From Auanema rhodensis (lineage: Eukaryota; Nematoda; Chromadorea; Rhabditida; Rhabditidae): 64,000 bases of DNA. The stretch lies in the NCBI GenBank assembly GCA_964057225.1, contig OZ059897.1, positions 14,012,001 through 14,076,000 on the forward strand, in the 5' to 3' direction. Shown one piece after another: positions 37,021 to 48,798 of the stretch. The notes beneath the pieces are model-generated. The model worked only from the letters and a program-made list of their open reading frames with translations, was not told the DNA's origin and ran no database searches. The position numbers were made by a program, and so were the translations under genes. The stretch's first letter is position 1. The number at the start of each line of letters is the position of its first letter.

Positions 37021-40000
37021 TCAGTTTTTCAGGTTATACCTCGTGGAACTTTCGGTTTCTTCATTTATTGTATTCCGGTCCGTCATTGTCGAATATCCAT
37101 GATCACTATCTACATTTCGGTTGGGATTTTGGGGAGGTGGGGCTTCGCGTTCAAATGAGGCCAGTTGTACACATTGTTTTTCTGCAAAATCCATTTTATT
37201 TTACAATAAAAAAATGAAAGTTTGAAGTATAAACCTTCTTTGAACACTGTTCCATCATATTCACCATCAAAATTGGTATGGCCATTGAACAATGGAGCAC
37301 CATCTGAAAATGAACGGCGAGCTGTTAACCCAGAAACCTAAAAACATTTATTTGAACTTTAGCAAATCATTAATTACGAGGTAAATGCTAACCTGTGCTC
37401 TATAACAATAAAACAAAAGTGCAACAACCAAAAAGATTGTGAGAATCCCTGCCGCAAAAGGACCAAAGGGGGTAGCTAATCCCCATTGTTCCAGGCGATC
37501 CATCGATTCTGAAGAAAAGCTCTCGTTACGGAAAGCAAAATCAATTGAACTCACTTATTGTTGTACGACCATGAACACCTTGGTAACAAATTGAAATAGG
37601 CAAACAACTGCCAATTGGAAGTCGGGTTCCTTTAGAATCAAATTCACACCAACTACAGCCAGCTTGAGCTAAACAGGTGTTGATATGCAACTGTGCTGAG
37701 CATCTGAAAACAAGAAGTATTTGGTGAAAAAACATCGAAAAACATCAACAAATAAATGAAATAACAGAAAACTCACGAAGTTTGCTCGCAGGAATTCATG
37801 TCACTACTATCGGATATTTCTAGGCTCAAACGATCCTCACGCAGATGAACAGGGCAGAATGGAATAGATATTTCAATCTCTGATGACGCTAAAACAAAGA
37901 AAATTCAATTTAAAATAGAGCAAAGTGTAAACTCACAAGAGCACAATTCATTAACAGAACATTCACAGGGACATTCGCATTCATGTTCAGAAAACCGACC
38001 ACAAATAAGACAACGGTGATCATTAACAGAACAAGGACAAAAAACCTAAAAATTAAAATATTTCTAAACAAAAAATGTTTTTAATTAAATTACTGTAGCT
38101 GAAGAACGATTACATGTTGTGTTAATCATCCCAATGAAAAGATTACTGTTTGATAATGCTAAAATCTCATGTTGAACTGGATTAAGTGAGGATCCATCAG
38201 ATTTTGAGCCACATGGAGACTGAAATAAACGATAAAAAAAGTTATAAAAATCTAAAAACTTTATACCGAATGAACTCGTTTAGAATGACTCTGCCATTCA
38301 AAATATCTATGAATACCAGTTTCTGTTCGACAACGGGATCGTCGAACTAGAGATGGATCTCGTATCATTTGACTTGTTAACATAGGCTCTTGATGGGATA
38401 TATGGAATCTTTCAAGTACATCAGAAGAAACACGTGCTCTACTGTGGTCATCACTTGCATAGATAATTGATCCTGTATTAGTGAATAACACACATCTTCT
38501 AGCCTTAACAAAGGGATACCATACATATAATTAAATTGATTTAGATTATTGGTACCTGTGAACAGAGAGGTAAACTCTCTGAAAGTAATAACCGGAAGTA
38601 AGCAGATGGAACTTCTATACCAACAACACCGAAAATCTGAAATAATACTAGTTTTACCAATCATAAATTCGGGAAATACGTACAGAACCATTTGATGGAA
38701 AACTAATAGTTGTAGATAAGATGATAACTTCTCCTAAGTAAGCTTTCAAATAAGGTCCACTAGCTATCACTTTTCCTTCATTTTTTATTGCTTCTTGGAA
38801 CCATTTCTGTTTTAAGGGTTCGTAACGGTTTGCTATTCTACTAGCTGGAGATATAGCTAGAACTCCACGACGGGAAGCCACAAATCGACGAATAACAGGA
38901 ATTTCTAGAACAAAATTGTGTTTCTTTAAATAAAGCAATGTGGTTCACCTTTGTCTCCTATTTCATTTATCCAAAATCTTGTTATTAAGGCTAGAATGTT
39001 AATTTCTTGTTGAATTATAACATTTAGTTCTTTCTCTTCAAAATCATAAACATCACTAGCAAACAGTAAATTAGAACGATGAATTGGTTCTCGACCAAGA
39101 GGGTATATCTAAAGAATAATTATATTTTTACTATGTTAAATATATGAAAGTAAAACATACTGATATTGGAAGAAATAACATGGCATATTCAAAGTTGTAA
39201 CTTTCACCATTCAAAAAGCATAGCATCATGTGCTAAACTTCATACCGATTAAACATTTTTAAATAAAATTTACATACTGTTTTATGTCGATGATTGAAAA
39301 TAAGATGGGTTGAAGATGGTATTTCTCTGTCTACTGTAGTGCTTGGAATAGTAGAAGTAAATGGGAAATGCTTTTCAACAGTTCGAATAAATATAACGAA
39401 AGGTTTAGTTTTTAACTAAAATTTGAAAATAAAAATAATATATCATGTAATAAACTAACCTTCTTCCAGTAATAAAACAATTTTTTGTGGTTTTTGCTGA
39501 TAACCTCCATATCTCCTTGTTCTGCACTCGACGCATCCAGAAGCCACTGACTAGATACATGCCAATCGTCTGCTTCATGAATATAAATATTGGAAAAGCC
39601 AGATGATGAAGTTACAATATAGCTATAAATTTGGGTTAATGTATATAAATAATACAAACAAAGATTATACCCTTGATCTATAGTGATAAACACTTCTAAA
39701 ACAGTTGATGGTGGTGAATACAATACATGATTATGATTGAATATATTCCAAGCAATTTCATGAATCGAAACATCTATTCCGTAAATAAGAAATCCTCTAT
39801 CATCCAATATAGTTCTTGTTACAGTTGCCTGGAAAGCATCTTCACTAATACGTTTTTTCAATTCGTAAACAAACTGTTTGCTCTTCATCCCTTCCATATG
39901 CTTTAGGTTGCATGTGCCAGCTGGCTTCCGACGAAGATGTTGTATATTCATCAGGTTTCAAAAGTTTTTCAACAATTTCTAGTGAAAGAGCCAAAGGAAT

Positions 40001-41734
40001 TGGCTTATTCAAAAGGATAGACTAAAGATAAACAAGAAAGTTTATAACTATATTACATGATATATTACCTCTCCGCGTATTGCTTTATATCCTACTTCAA
40101 ATAATTGTTTTTCAATTGTTGAGTTAAGACTGTAGCGATAACGTGAAAAATTTTGAAGAGCTATAGATTCCATGAATTCCGCTGGCCACAACAAAGGACT
40201 TCCTGTTCCTATAAAAGTAAATAAACAAATAGGTCAAAATCATATAAGTAATTACCGTCTGTAATGATAATAGTATTAATCTTAACACGGAACTTATATT
40301 TTAATACAGTTACAGCTAAATGTCTCAAAACATTAGAAGCATCACTTAATTCTTCTAATTTTCCACGACTTATATACTGAATATATTAAAAGTCCAGAAT
40401 AATATTGATTATACAAAGTAAAACCTGGATTATATTCGTAGCAGAAAGAACATTCTTCTGTTGTGACAAGAGGTCGTATGCTTTTTCCAGAGCAAATGCA
40501 TGTGAAGAAGAACTATTTGATGAATAATTCCTTCTAAAATTATTTTAATCTTAATACATTCATGAGCATACAATTGTTTTACCTCAAATCATTAATTGCT
40601 AATTGCAATTTCTTTAAATTTCGTGAATTTATTGGAATTAAATCTTTTTCTGATGATGAATGACGCCTTTTCGCACAAACATTACTCGTAGAACTTGAAT
40701 CTATGATTAATATTGAATAAAAATCAGATGGAAGAGAAATATCCAGTAGATGTCTGGCAGCAGCCTTCATTGTTTCCAGTTGACTGTCCAAAGAAATTGA
40801 TCCTATAATTATATTTTCTGACCAAACTTCAATTTAATTGAAAAATAATATTTTCTTTTGATTTTCATAAATAAAAATTTAATTAATCTTTGAATTCACA
40901 TCAATTTACTATATTTCAAAAAGTACATTGCAATTTAAACTATTGGCATCTCAATTAGATTACTATAATGAGATTAAAATCAGAAAATACTTACCTATAT
41001 CAAGAAGTATTATAACATTCCGAAATGTTTGTTTAAGTTTTTCTTTTAATATTGCTGACCAATGTAGTTTGGAATGAGAAGATAGAAATTCAGATGGAAA
41101 TTCATATTGATGCTCATGGGTATAAGCAAACTGTCGCCGAAAAATAGCTTTAGATGTATCAGGATTCAATACTAAATAGTTAAAAAGTTAAAAATTTTAA
41201 TTTTCAAAATATTACTTGAAGATTGCTTGCTATGGCTAGAATATGTATATGGGATTGAGCATACTTGTTTACTGTTGAATCGAATAGCATCCAATATACT
41301 ATTACAAGATGGAGCATTATAAGATTTACTTGATAACGAAGAATCAAGCAAAGGAAGACTTTGGGAAATATTTGAAAAACTGAGATCAAGAATTTGTGAA
41401 AATTCATCTAATAAATTAATATCAAAAGTTAATACTGATGTAGGTTGAACAGATAATAATTTCTGAAAATAACAGCTTAAAACCTGAACATTATAAGCGT
41501 TGATCATACCGTAATCTTCGGAATATATAACTGACGAGAAACCTCATTTTGCAAATGTTTATTAAAGCTGGCAGCGTTCAAAACGGCTCCCATTCGTAAT
41601 ATATTGCTATAAGAGTCATCTAAAAAATAATATATTACATAACTTAAACGGAGAATATAGTTAATAATACCTGGCTCTGTATATTTGAATTGAGCTAACA
41701 AAGAGAAGAGTAAGAGAATTAAACTTTTATCCAT
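37021..41734 (-). CDS. cachd-1: CACHD1 orthologue (VWA and Cache domain, alpha2delta-like channel regulator)
   Basis: CACHD1 is a single-pass membrane protein related to calcium-channel alpha2delta subunits and modulates voltage-gated channels at the cell surface. About twenty exons give roughly 1,100 residues. MDKSLILLLFSLLAQFKYT at 41734 is a signal peptide. The VWA domain starts NVIILLDIGSIS and continues LETMKAAARHLLDISL. Cache regions follow, with VIRRFVASRRGVLAISPAS and EGKVIASGPYL matching human CACHD1 blocks. A cysteine-rich juxtamembrane module has SEHECECPCEC and CSWCEFDSKG, also as in CACHD1. The membrane segment is GPFAAGILTIFLVVALLFY. The cytoplasmic tail contains DSDHGYSTM, conserved in the human tail. 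The Cys-rich module and that tail motif separate it from unc-36-type alpha2delta. The last exon join and exact stop are less sure; the stop at 37021 assumes no further intron. The symbol is by homology. Confidence 0.9.
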
Positions 41735-44700
41735 TTTTTTCACATTTCCGAATTAAAGAAAGTTATAAATACATCAACTTCTAAAAAAAATATTATAAAA
41801 AGTAATTGACTGTATATACATACATATGCCATATTCATAGAATTTAAAGCAAACATGTAGGACAAGAATAAAAGGAAAGAATGAACTTATAGCTAGAAAA
41901 TTGAGCAAAGCTTATTTATAAAAGTTAATTGCTTTCTAAAAGTTTTTTGTACGTTTTCAAGAGATTTCATTTAGTAAGAATGTTCATACAAGAAAGATCA
42001 AAATTATTATGTTTAAAATATTTTTTAGAACATTAAAACGAAGATATAACTAACTACTGATTAATAAAGACAAAAAAAGATGAAATAGAGAAAAACAGCT
42101 ACAAATATTCAAAAGTTCTTTTCAATTCCCAATAAAGTAAAAATAAAATACTTTGACAGTAGATCGTTGTTAATTTTCTTATTATTGATGCCATTTAATG
42201 ATCTCTCTTTCTTTCTCTCTTATTTTTTATAGAATACATGGACTAATAAGAGTATAATATATACACATGAGCAGTTTTAAAACTATATATTAGTAGAAAA
42301 GACAAAAAGATAAATTATTGGAAGAGAATAATACGCTAAATTGGGTAAAACACAAAGCTAAATCATACAATCTTTCTTGTTATATAACGAATATGAAATG
42401 AGTGCACTACAAGATAAGAAAATATAATGTTAAGAACTGTTTTTAACAGTTCTAATTAAGAAAATTTTACAATAGGTTTTGAACGTTATTCAGTCTTTTG
42501 TAGAAAAATGTTGTTCAAAAGATGGGAAAAAAAGAAAAAGTGACTTTTTGACATGGAAAAGAATACTAAATAGGATGAACATGCGGATGAGAGTGACTGA
42601 ATGAGCTAGTGAATGAGAGAATATACTGGTGGCACGTTAGGCGATTTCAATAGTTCCTAATTAGAAACATCAGACAAGAAGCAGACTCATAGTGCTCTGA
42701 AGGAATACTTGATGAGATAGGAAAAAGGACAAAACCTGGTTCAAATAGCTCAATTTAGTCATGTTCTCTTGTTCTTCGTCGATGATAAAAGAAAACGAAC
42801 TAACTGTACAACCAATGGTTCGAGAATAACAGTAGGTGAATATATAATTTGAATATGATAGTCAAGAGAATTTAGGTAGTTATAAAGAGTGAAAATATAC
42901 ATGTTAGATGTTATGATAAAGGATTATTAACTTATTCGGATGAGGATATGAACAAGATGGTACTATTCGTGGCTGGTAGGCAAGAAGAAGACGCGTAATC
43001 GATTGGGAGAGACGTTACTGAAATAGTAGATTAAATTATGAGGGTAGCAGACAGGTTAGAGATGCAGAGAAAGAGAGAGAGAAAAAGAGGTGAAAGAGAT
43101 AGGGACCATAGGGTAGAGTGGGTGGACCTGAAAGAAATGAACTGACTGATGTGGTCCTGGTGAGGAAGACGGTTGAAGTATAGAGAAATGAATAGCCAAA
43201 TTGAAAACAAGGACTGAGACTACGGTTTGTTATTTCTTAGACAATTAAGTTGATTTTTGTTCGAAAAAATACAACAGAAACAAGAGATATACATAAGATA
43301 TACAAAGAAATAGTCATTGAAAAATTGAAAAGAAAATAACAAGTCTTTTGACCTCCAGAGAAGTTCTCAAGAAAAAAACATTGTGAGAAACTAACTTTTT
43401 GCATTCAAATTATATGAAATAAGTATATGTATATGACATGAGACATGGTTTTACAACAAAGGGAATGAAGAGTAAAATATGCGAATTACTTAACAATCCG
43501 GATAACCAGAACCACAATCATATTAGAACATTTTCCGATATAAGCATGAAGCTCAAAGCTAGAAAAGTGACAAGAGGAAATCTGAATGGCAGTCGGCGGA
43601 TGATGAATATGATACTTGAAACAGGCTAGACATAGCGTTCAAGAGAGCCGATTTCTTAGGGTTTTTTCGGCGTTTAGACAACCATATTCACATTTCCGAT
43701 TCCGTTCTCAAACTTTGACATATGTATTTCGGAAAGATTTTAGAAGGATGAAAGACGTTTGAAAGAAGATGACATGACAAAATAATGTGTTAGTCTATGG
43801 TTTTCAAGGTCACATATCAAACAGATGAACCATATTTGTATGTATGCACATGTTATCATCAATCTTCAAGCGTTTACATGATAATCTGAAAATGTGACAA
43901 AAATTATGAAAATATGTGTTCGTAGCCTATTTTCATTTTGTTTTTATTTTCAAATGAAGAATAAAAAAAACTTTTTAAGTTGCATATCTCTAGAGATATG
44001 TACGATGTTGCAAAATAAATTTATTCTATGTACTATATTTAAATGTAGCACATAGAAAGAAGAGAAAAATAATTTTTTTTTACTTTCAAAGGATAAAAAA
44101 CAGAAAAAATTGTGAAATTAATGAACTTTTTTTAGATTTGTAAGACAGGATAAATGAAAAAGTGGATATAGTGACAATGAGGTGGTCCTCGGATTAACAT
44201 CTACTGCTTATAAGAGAATAAATTGTTGTTTAGCTCCCAGAACCATAACCAAACAATCCCCCCCTCCTCAGACTCACTAAAATGGAGTACAACGTTTGCC
44301 CAACAATAATGAAGTGAACAATTAACTAATTTATGATTCATAGTTTAAGGACAATATTTTTGATTTTAAACTAAAAAATAAGAAGAATCCTTTTTTCACT
44401 TTTAAATCCATTTTACTTTATGTTTATTTGAAGATACAGATTCAAGAGTAAAGTCCAAATTCCGAAAAATGCTCCAGGGAGAGTTGGCAAAACAATGATG
44501 ACTTTTGCATTTTTAAAAAGAGGTCAGAGCAAAAGTCAAATGATTATGTGTATTCTCTTGATGTTTTCCTGAGCTCATTCCAAATATTACAATTATAGTA
44601 TTATGTTGATTAGAAATTCATCTATTCATAATAAAAAAATGCGTTATTACTTATTTTTTCATGAACAGCTACAAATGTAATTTTTATGACGTTTGATGCT

Positions 44701-45636
44701 AATAATAAGAAGTTCAGCATAAAAAGTATAATTTGACAATTCATTATATAATACAAATATGAAATAGTATAATTATAATAAATAATAAGCATGACTTTAA
44801 TTTTTATGTGAAAACAATAGATTATACGGCATAATAAAGTTTTCATTTAAAATATATTTTGATAGCTTATCGGTTGCATTCACATGGTTACTCATTCAAG
44901 TATATATAAAGGACGTACAGCTATATGTATGTATATGTATATTAATATATGCATGTGATGCGGTATATTGAAATACTTCAACAACGTCATGATAATCATA
45001 TGCTTTTGTTTGATTTTTGCTTTTAACTATTTATATGCTTTAGCTTACATTCTTTTTTCTTATTGAGTTTTATTCAATTTTTATTATAAATGCATATACA
45101 GAATATGCAAAATAAAATTATGCAATCACCATCAGATAATTCTGACGAATAAAAAAAACAAAAAAAAACAGATATATTGTATAATACAATCGGGATTCAA
45201 TAGAAGAAACTGGAAACTTTAGGCTTTTAGTCATGAAAATGTTTCTGTTTAAGATAAAAAATATAGAATTTGGAAACAAATACTAAATATAGCTAGACCT
45301 ACAATGCCAAGCAAAATCTGAACAAAATAAAATAAAAGATATGTTTCAAATGAAATTAAATTTAAAATACAAAAAATGTATAGGATATGTGAAGATGTTG
45401 CACAGCAAATAATATTGGCTTGTAAGAAATGACCTCAGATCATTGATATAATAGAATCATTTCAATTTTGAATTTATGATTGAAGTTTCTCCAATTCGGA
45501 AATTAAATGTAATTGATCATTGTGGCCAAATTCTGATTCGAACTTAGATGTTCTGGTAACCTAAACCTATATATCTATTTTAGAAACGTGTATAGATAGC
45601 TCTAATCTTTAATTATTTCAAGTTTAAAAATTAATT
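41735..45636. other. 3.9 kb AT/purine-rich intergenic region
   Basis: Upstream of CACHD1 and downstream of the secreted Pro/Gln-rich gene (both minus strand). The CACHD1 promoter should lie in the first few hundred bases. The stretch 42500-43200 is purine-rich on the plus strand with many short GAGA runs (for example 43065-43090). No coding exon is convincing. Confidence 0.4.
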
Positions 45637-47720
45637 TTAAGAATAGGGATTCCAAATACTTACTCTGATTGCACTTCCTCCTTCGGAAATATTTTCAACT
45701 TCGTCCTAAATAGCGAAAAAAAAAATTTTTTTTATCAGCAAAAAACACAAACCTGAGCTCCGACAGTATTAATAAAGTGTTGCTGAGATGTTCCGAGAGA
45801 AATAGATTGTGGTTGTTTCACAAGAACACCGTGGATGACGTGATGTCTTAATAGATTGAATTATATTTTGGGTGATGTGACGAAATAAGGTACCTAGTGG
45901 CTGGTCTGAAAGCTCCAAGAGTGCGTTGTCGTTGGTCGAATGCTTGTCCACTATTAAAAGAGAAATTCAAAAATATTGGATAATTCAAACTCACGTAAGT
46001 CCAGCACGTATGCGGTTGTTAGAGGATGATGGTCTTCTACGTGGACGTTGACATTGAACACAGAAGATTCTTACAGGCTCGCTAGCAACAACGTTGTTTC
46101 TGAAAAATAGCAAATGAGATTATAACAATATAAATTAATTACCTGTAATGGAGACTTGGCCAAGCTGGACATTGTCCGTTGCGGATGGCGAAAGCAGTGG
46201 ATGGGTTAAACTCGCAATGTCCATTGCTTGGATTATAGTGAGCAATCTTAAATATAAATATTTTCAGAAAAAACACAGCTTTTAGCTTACAGCGCAGTTA
46301 AATTCATGGCAAGTTCTAGCGCATTGATCAACAGTAACAGCAACAGCGAAGTGAGTGAAAGTCAATCTTGATGGTCCAGTAATTGGCGTAGAGATATAGA
46401 AGATAGAAGCAGGGCAAACTCCAGAACGAAGGTTTTGGGTACCAGCAAATGGAAGTCTTGGAGCTGGAGTTGTTTGTGGAGCTGGTTGGAATGGTGGTCT
46501 AAACACAAGCCAATATGTTTAAAAGTTCTAAAGAATATACTCATACCGGGTGAATTGTGGTTGCTGGGGTGGACGGAAAGGCACTGGAGCTGGACGAGGT
46601 TGGAGCGGCTGTGGTGGTGGCTGTCTGTTTGGAGTAATAATTTGTGGAAGTGGCTCTGGACGAAATTGTTGTGGTTGTGGTCTTCTGAAGCATGAATAGA
46701 ATTACAGTTAGAACTATTTAACGTACGGTTGGAATGGTTGTTGAATATGTTGGAATGGAGGTTGAGTAAAAGTTGGTCGAATGAATGGAGCCTAAGATAA
46801 GAAAAATTATGACTATCACATAAATAAATATAATTTTTGAGATGTGTGATGGAGTCGTTGATTTACCTGAGTTGTTGGGGGTGGTGGGCGAGTTTGAATT
46901 GGCTGAATTGGACGGAATTGTTCACGACCGAAATTGGGTGCAGCAGTTCTGAAAAAAAAATCAGATTGAGAAGTATAAGGAATTTCTTACGGAATAGGTT
47001 GACGAATTGTTGGAAGTGTTTGAATAATAGGTGGGACAGTACGAATAGTAGTGGGAGCCAAAGTTGGTCTAAAATTAAAATAATATCTTATATCATTGAT
47101 TAATCAGAATTAAAACTAACCTTGGAGTAGTGGTTTTCTTTTCTTCCTTCTTCTGTCCATTTGGTCTGTATGGCTTTGGAACAAAGAGATTCTTCTCATT
47201 TTCAGTAGAAATGATTAAGTTATCGTCATATGCTCCAAATGGATCAGATACAGCCCCGTTATCATCTTCAATGGTAAGGAAACAGTTATAGAAAATGATT
47301 GTTCTAGCTTACTACTTGGTGCAACTTCGGTTCCTGCTTCAACTTCGTTAAAAAGTTCACGACGTACTCCATCGATAGTTCCAACATCTGCAAGAATTCA
47401 TAGATAGATGTGAGTTTAAGATATATATTAACTTACAAACTTTGAACTTATCTCCATTGTTTGCTGCTGCACTATTGGATGAATCAATAGCTCTTGTTTG
47501 AATACTAAAAAATTGAAAAGAATAGTTTTAAGATAATCATCTGTTTATAGTCATTTACATAAAATATGTTCACTACTTATTATTATTATATTACATTAAA
47601 AAATGTTGAAGCTGTTGAAAAAAAAATGAAACTTAAAACTTACTTAGCGTTGTCACCTTCTTGGGCGAAAGCTAAGTGCGTTAACAGCAGCACTGTTGAT
47701 ACAAATTGTAAAGCTATCAT
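45637..47720 (-). CDS. Secreted Pro/Gln-rich protein with a PAN/Apple-like domain
   Basis: The start MIALQFVSTVLLLTHLAFA at 47720 is a clear signal peptide and follows a TTTTATTTTAG acceptor that may be a trans-splice site. After a polar, acidic segment come several exons of low-complexity Pro/Gln/Thr sequence (for example TTPRPTLAPTTIRTVPPI, QPFQPRRPQPQQFRPEP, RPPFQPAPQTTPAP), likely extended and possibly O-glycosylated. A cysteine-rich unit follows: VCPASIFYIS, then VDQCARTCHEFNCAIAHYN, HCEFNP, GQCPAWP and IFCVQC. The C-x3-C-x4-C spacing followed by a Cys after NP is PAN/Apple-like. Such domains mediate protein or carbohydrate contacts in secreted nematode matrix proteins. The C-terminus is basic then polar (RPRRRPSSSNNRIRAG, SQQHFINTVGAQ). 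The last exon boundary is uncertain: reading through gives a stop at 45637, while an alternative intron would give a stop near 45548. I do not recognise a named orthologue. Confidence 0.72.
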
Positions 47721-48714
47721 ACCTAAAATAAAAAAAAACATGTTAAGTCAATTAGAAGCTAAATACCAAAAAAATAAGAAAATAAGAAAAAAAACGAAAA
47801 GGAATGAACTACGACTGTAGCTTGCAACAAATATGGAATGAAATCCATCAAATGAAGAGGGTAGATTCGCAAAAAAAGCGAGAAAGACAATGCGATAGAC
47901 AGCGATAATCGGATCGTTTTAATATTTGACGAAATGACCTTCCAACCCAATCCTGGGCTTGAGCGGACCGAAATTCGATGAAGCACATCCCCTTAAGGCA
48001 AATCTTGTCCAACCAATTTATAGCGTAAAGTGGTTGAAAGAAAGAAACACAATAGTCTGATAACATGACAGAAACATCATGCATAATGATCGTACAAGGA
48101 TATAGTTGTCTTATTTACTTTTTATGTTATCTTTGAAGATTCAAGGACATAGATTTGACGAGAGGTATATCTGAGAAACTAGCTAACATATAGAAAAGCT
48201 AAATAAATGTTTGTATAAAAATAAATTTGAAATGTACGAGTATTCATTGGATATGTATCGATGTGCTTCGTCATCTACACTCGTATTTTGTAAAACTTTT
48301 AACGATGATCAATTTATTTGTTGTGAACCTTATTTTAATTTCTTTCTCAGACATTCGTTCTGGAATTTGTAAAAATTCCTGCAATTCTGCAGTAAAACTA
48401 AGTACAAATAAGTTTAGAAATTAAATATTTCTTTGTTTTTTATCTCGAAATTCAGTTGATGAGAATTTGAAAATTTTTGCGGTAGCAAAAATTAAAATAT
48501 AAATTAGATGACCGATAACACTGCTTCCTGTTAATGATCAACAGCTTCATTTTTCGGTCAATGGGAAGGAGAAAGTTCAGTATCATGAAAGAAAAAAGTG
48601 AGATCTTGTGTAACAAATGGTGGTTGCGACGTACGGTAGACACCAAGATTTCTGGAAAGAAAACTAGGAAATGCGTCTTTCTGTCGACAAGGGTGATGAT
48701 TACAACGTTATGTG

Positions 48715-48798
48715 AGAAGAAGAAGAAGAAGAAGTAGAAGTATAAGAAGAAAAAGAGGAAGAAGAAGAAGAATAAGAAGAAGAAAGGGAAGAAAAAGG
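48715..48798 (+). repeat. GAA/AAG purine-triplet tract
   Basis: About 84 bases of almost pure A and G on the plus strand, largely GAA or AAG triplets with single interruptions. No gene contains it. Long purine tracts of this type can form triplex DNA. Confidence 0.85.

Noticed and set aside
39840-39990. Possible frameshift in CACHD1 where two reading frames overlap
   Set aside because: A phase-0 intron of 48 bases (gttgaaaaac...gtcggaag) joins SLEI to PAGTCNLKHMEG and explains the change of frame.
43438-43629. 63-codon basic open frame
   Set aside because: No similarity, isolated, no flanking splice or regulatory signals that I can support.
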